The notes below the pieces were generated by a model. That model saw only the letters and a list, made by a program, of their open reading frames with translations. It made no database searches and was not told where the DNA came from. The translations under genes and the position numbers were made by a program. A stretch of DNA of 16,787 nt from JBBDIM01 sp040880405 (lineage in GTDB: Bacteria; Planctomycetota; Planctomycetia; Pirellulales; Pirellulaceae): assembly GCA_040880405.1 (NCBI GenBank), contig JBBDIM010000155.1:1-16787 (forward strand), written 5' to 3'. Below are positions 14,163 through 16,787 of this stretch, one piece after another (positions within the stretch are counted from its first letter, which is position 1; every line of letters starts with the position of its first letter).

Positions 14163-14323
14163 GGTACCATGCCCACGCCCTCCAACGTGGGCATGCTTTG
14201 GCGAAAAGATGACCCACTGGCAACGCCGCGTGGCGGAACCTAAGACGGCGTCCCAACTTCCCGGAAAAGTCAAAACCCTCTCACACGTCTCATGCCCACG
14301 TTGGAGGGCGTGAGCATGGCACC
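14163..14323. repeat. Nested inverted repeats, 33-bp arms that are each hairpins
   Basis: Arm 14163-14195 and arm 14291-14323 are reverse complements at 31 of 33 positions, separated by 95 bases. Each arm folds on its own: CATGCCCACG/CGTGGGCATG (14168-14177 with 14186-14195, 8-base loop) in the left one and CATGCCCACG/CGTGAGCATG (14291-14300 with 14309-14318) in the right one. The spacer shows no gene. The right arm ends 20 bases before the hemA stop. The arrangement looks like two oppositely oriented copies of a REP-like element. Confidence 0.8.
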
Positions 14324-14342
14324 CAGACTTTAGGAGACTGGG

Positions 14343-15617
14343 CTAGTCGTACAGATGAAACAGCCGCTTCATCGCGTCGAGCAGTCCCTCGGTCGAGCCA
14401 CTCGCGGCTTCGTCTCGCAGCGATTCCAAAGGCGGGTGCAGCAGTTTGTTGATCAGTCGATCGAATGACCGTTCGATCTCCGCCTGAAGTCGCGTGTCCG
14501 CTTCGCCGAACTTGTTTTTCAGTCGCCGTAGTTCGTCTTGCTTCATTTCCTCGGCTCGTTGCTTGAGCCGCTGGATCGTGGGGCCGGTCGCTCGGTGGTG
14601 CAGGTCGGTCATGAACCGGGTCGTCTCCTCCTCGACGATCCGTTCCGCCTTGGGCCACTCCAGTTCCCGCGCCTTGCGGTTTTTGTCGCAGGCCTTTCGG
14701 AGGTCATCAATCGAGAACAGATAGACCCCCACGTATTCGCCAATCCGCGGGTCGAAGTCCCGTGGAATCGCCAAATCCAAGATGAACAGCGTCCGCTGGT
14801 AGCGTTTCGATTCGATCCGCTCGAACTCTTGGTAGGTGACAATCGGCTCGGTCGCGGCCGTGGTGCTGACCACCACGTCCGCCTCAGCCAACAACTCGTG
14901 CAGCTCCTCCCATGGCCGGGCCTGGCCGTCGAACATCGCGGCCAACGCCGCGCCCCGTTCCAGGTTCCGGTTGACCACGGTAAAGTCCTTGGCCCCGACA
15001 TCCCGCAGATATCGCAGCGTCTCTTCCCCCATCTCACCGGCACCGATGATCAGCACCTTTTTGTCATCGAACCGGTCGAAGATGCTGGAGGCGAACTCAC
15101 CGACCGCCACGCTCGGAATGCTGACCCGTTTGTGATGGACATTGGTCTCGGTCCCGACGCGTTTGGCCACCCGGATCGCGGCCTGGAAGCAGCTATGGGT
15201 GAGCGTTCCGGCGCAGTCGATGTCGGTTGCCAGTTCGTACGCCTGCTTCACCTGCGAGAGGATCTGGGCCTCTCCCACCACCATGCTGTCCAAGCTGGCC
15301 GCCACGGTAAACAGGTGCCGGACCACGTCGTCGCCGGTTCGTTCCAGCACATTGTCGAACACATCCTCCGGCTCCAGCTTGTGGTACTGGGCGATGAAGT
15401 CGACGATCTCGTGGTGCGAAGGGCAGCAGTTGGCGTCGGTTGTGGCGGTGTACAGTTCGGTCCGATTGCAGGTTGATAGGATCACCGACTCTAAATCGGG
15501 GTACCGCATCCGCAATAGCAACAGCGCTTCCTTGGCCTGGGCCGGATTGAACGAGATCCGCTCGCGGATCTCGACTGCCGCGTTGTGATGGCTGCAGCCA
15601 ATCATTTGGAGTCTCAT
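14343..15617 (-). CDS. hemA: Glutamyl-tRNA reductase
   Basis: Encodes 424 residues, a normal length. The enzyme reduces glutamyl-tRNA with NADPH to glutamate-1-semialdehyde, the first committed and usually rate-limiting step of the C5 tetrapyrrole pathway. The N-terminal catalytic domain has the nucleophilic Cys50 in LSTCNRTELY (48-56), GCSHHNAAVEIRER (7-20) and SMVVGEAQILSQVK (111-124). The NADPH-binding domain begins with LIIGAGEMGEETLRYL (189-204). IPRDFDPRIGEYVGVYLFSIDDL and a C-terminal helical dimerisation domain (from about 320) complete the family. The ATG overlaps the stop of the upstream HemX-like gene as ATGA, so translation is probably coupled and its transcript should start at the promoter before that gene. 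No other hem gene follows; the 3' side is a repeat cluster. Confidence 0.97.
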   Translation of the reverse strand: MRLQMIGCSHHNAAVEIRERISFNPAQAKEALLLLRMRYPDLESVILSTCNRTELYTATTDANCCPSHHEIVDFIAQYHKLEPEDVFDNVLERTGDDVVRHLFTVAASLDSMVVGEAQILSQVKQAYELATDIDCAGTLTHSCFQAAIRVAKRVGTETNVHHKRVSIPSVAVGEFASSIFDRFDDKKVLIIGAGEMGEETLRYLRDVGAKDFTVVNRNLERGAALAAMFDGQARPWEELHELLAEADVVVSTTAATEPIVTYQEFERIESKRYQRTLFILDLAIPRDFDPRIGEYVGVYLFSIDDLRKACDKNRKARELEWPKAERIVEEETTRFMTDLHHRATGPTIQRLKQRAEEMKQDELRRLKNKFGEADTRLQAEIERSFDRLINKLLHPPLESLRDEAASGSTEGLLDAMKRLFHLYD

Positions 15618-16528
15618 CGGTCCGGCTCTCCTTGCACCAGGACCAATGCCTCCGGCGTCTCGACCAGCGTCGGTCCAATCGCAGTTGATTCCGCTTCTAC
15701 CGCGTCTTTCGTCTTGGCATGCTGTGACGGTCCAAACAGCACAATCCCCAGCACAAACCCCAGGAAGATGAAATTCGCCAGCGTCAAATAGGCGACCTTC
15801 TGACCCTGCCGGGCCGGCCGGTACAAGATCTCAAACGCCGTCGCCGCGACCAACCACAGGAACAGGATGGTCGAGCTCCAGACCACCGGATCGGTCCACG
15901 GAAAGCTTTCTCGCTTGATCTTCAGCAAAATCCCCGCCAACAGTCCCGCCGCCAGCAAGCAGGTCGAAACGAACAACGCCCGTTGGTTGGTCGCCTGCAA
16001 CCATTCCAAGCTCGGCAGCGAGAACCCTTCGTTCGACAGCATCTTATGCTTCAGCCGATACGACTGGATCAGGAACATAATCCCTGAAATAAACCCCAAT
16101 GCCACCACTACCGTCCCCGCCAACAACGCCACCCCGTGGATCGTTCCCCACGCGGCTGCTTGCGAGACCGGCACGAACGGGGCCACCTGATCCATCAGGT
16201 ATCCCAGCCCCACCAGCAGCAACACCAACGGCAACAGGAACAGCCCCAGCGAGGTTTTGGGCTGTGAAATGGAGGTGATCAGGTAGATCGCCGCCAACAC
16301 CCACGCCCCCATCAGGCACCACTGGTGCCACGAGGAGATCGGCCCCGTTTCGAGCACCGCGCGCGTCTCCGCCACCAGGTACGACGTATGGGCGATCAGA
16401 CCCGCCGCGGCGAAGCCAATCGCCAAAAAGGCGCGGACAGTGCCGCGCACGAACAACCGCGCCACCTCGCAGCCGAGCGAGACGGTGTAACTTGCGGCGA
16501 AGCAAAAGACGGTGATTCCAGAGATCAT
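15614..16528 (-). CDS. hemX: CcsA/HemX-like cytochrome c assembly family membrane protein
   Basis: Encodes 304 residues with about eight membrane helices. AGLIAHTSYLV with His47, SSWHQWCLMGAW with His68, WGTIHGVALLAGTVVVALGF with His131, and FPWTDPVVWSSTILFLWL (209-226) correspond to the heme-handling core of the CcsA/ResC/HemX family, where histidines in or near helices bind heme. A polar tail of about 40 residues follows the last helix. In Bacillus, HemX is encoded beside hemA and lowers the amount of HemA; the same pairing and the 4-base overlap here make HemX the favoured label over CcsA of cytochrome c maturation. The distinction is not certain from sequence. The start ATG 16528 lies six bases after a perfect -10 box and has no ribosome site, which suggests a leaderless mRNA. 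Confidence 0.82.
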   Translation of the reverse strand: MISGITVFCFAASYTVSLGCEVARLFVRGTVRAFLAIGFAAAGLIAHTSYLVAETRAVLETGPISSWHQWCLMGAWVLAAIYLITSISQPKTSLGLFLLPLVLLLVGLGYLMDQVAPFVPVSQAAAWGTIHGVALLAGTVVVALGFISGIMFLIQSYRLKHKMLSNEGFSLPSLEWLQATNQRALFVSTCLLAAGLLAGILLKIKRESFPWTDPVVWSSTILFLWLVAATAFEILYRPARQGQKVAYLTLANFIFLGFVLGIVLFGPSQHAKTKDAVEAESTAIGPTLVETPEALVLVQGEPDR

Positions 16529-16543
16529 ACGGCCATTATACCA
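16529..16543 (-). promoter_or_regulatory. Extended -10 promoter, probably leaderless, for hemX-hemA
   Basis: On the - strand the sequence reads TGGTATAATGGCCGT and then ATG: a perfect TATAAT (+ strand 16535-16540) preceded by TGn (extended -10). The first base seven positions past the box is the A of the hemX ATG, so transcription would begin at or next to the start codon. There is no -35 match at 16-18 bases upstream, which fits an extended -10 promoter, and no Shine-Dalgarno can fit. Confidence 0.6.
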
Positions 16544-16562
16544 CGAGCCGGGAGCGGGTCGC

Positions 16563-16592
16563 GGGGCGGATACGGGGCGGATACGGGGCGGG
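16563..16592 (+). repeat. 11-bp tandem repeat with G-quadruplex pattern
   Basis: GGGGCGGATAC occurs twice in tandem (16563-16573, 16574-16584) followed by GGGGCGGG. The G-tracts at 16563-16566, 16574-16577, 16585-16588 and 16590-16592 have loops of 7, 7 and 1 bases, which satisfies the usual G-quadruplex pattern on the + strand (the template strand for hemX). It lies where the -35 and upstream region of the hemX promoter would be. Confidence 0.65.
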
Positions 16593-16693
16593 ACGGTTCC
16601 CTCTATTGTATCCGCCGGACCGAGAGAAAGTTAGGCGATTGGTTACGCCCCCTAACGGACTAGGCGATTGAGATCCTTTTACCCCTCTTCTGG

Positions 16694-16787
16694 TTATTTC
16701 TTGGCCGCCCCTCGGCCAGGTGGCTGGCCCATTCGGGGGTCGTACCGGTTGTGGTGTCGGGCCCGTTTTTGGCCCTGTGAGCGCTGT
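16694..16787 (-). CDS. Possible 3' end of an upstream gene with a basic tail
   Basis: On the - strand an open frame enters from the window edge and ends at TAA (16694-16696) after about 30 codons. It reads as a Lys/Arg/Gly-rich tail including HHNRYDPRMGQPPGRGAAKK. The composition would suit the disordered basic end of a nucleic-acid-binding or ribosome-associated protein, but 30 codons without a stop in GC-rich DNA is weak evidence. It would run in the same direction as hemX-hemA, ending 165 bases before it. Confidence 0.3.
   Translation of the reverse strand, partial: QRSQGQKRARHHNRYDPRMGQPPGRGAAKK

Noticed and set aside
13290..14273. 327-codon open frame on - across panD end and the orphan gene
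   Set aside because: It has no domain character, overlaps two better-supported + genes and repeats, and has no ribosome site.
14538..15476. 312-codon open frame on + inside hemA
   Set aside because: It lies entirely opposite hemA, whose catalytic cysteine and NADPH motif are clear; treated as a shadow.
16630..16670. Direct repeat TAGGCGATTG (16632-16641, 16661-16670) and a GTTAGG/CCTAAC stem
   Set aside because: The repeat and stem are short and bulged, with no link to a gene feature beyond lying upstream of the hemX promoter.

Overview
The window looks like ordinary chromosome from a planctomycete, most likely of the Pirellulaceae type. The clearest marker is a DUF1559 protein with a type IV prepilin-like N-terminus and a C-terminal H-x9-DG motif, a family greatly expanded in that phylum. 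Supporting markers are a PQQ-type beta-propeller lipoprotein with a WWRGP motif, a large periplasmic TPR protein, a membrane/spermidine-synthase-like fusion, and GC-rich palindromic repeats between genes. The lineage is inferred from protein character only; no rRNA is present.

Layout, left to right: (1) the 3' end of a DUF368 (PopT-like lipid-carrier flippase) gene on +, then a repeat-filled gap; (2) a divergent pair, a PQQ-propeller lipoprotein on - and a TPR protein on +, the latter followed closely by pterin-4a-carbinolamine dehydratase; (3) a convergent FAD-dependent oxidoreductase of the halogenase/geranylgeranyl-reductase type on -; (4) the DUF1559 gene on +; (5) a run of - strand genes read from 11817 down to 6721: a polytopic protein with a spermidine-synthase-like domain, a HEAT-repeat protein, a secreted TPR/LecA-like protein, and a DASS (SLC13) anion transporter whose TTG start overlaps the stop of the gene before it; (6) + strand genes: an NTF2-like protein with a strong terminator, panD, and a 106-residue orphan; (7) a nest of inverted repeats; (8) on -, a CcsA/HemX-like membrane protein and hemA joined by an ATGA overlap.

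Functional themes: hemX-hemA starts tetrapyrrole synthesis from glutamyl-tRNA, with HemX probably controlling HemA or handling heme at the membrane. PanD supplies beta-alanine for pantothenate and CoA. The DASS transporter and the lectin-like protein are translationally coupled and probably made together. No phage, insertion sequence, CRISPR array, tRNA or rRNA was seen.

The points most worth a second look are non-coding or contextual. An extended -10 promoter would start the hemX-hemA transcript at the ATG itself (leaderless) and has a G-quadruplex-forming 11-bp repeat in place of a -35 box. The lectin-like/DASS pair, the halogenase-like motifs in the FAD enzyme, the nested palindromes beside hemA and the uncharacterised 106-residue protein are the other candidates. 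No convincing, entirely new multi-gene system was found.
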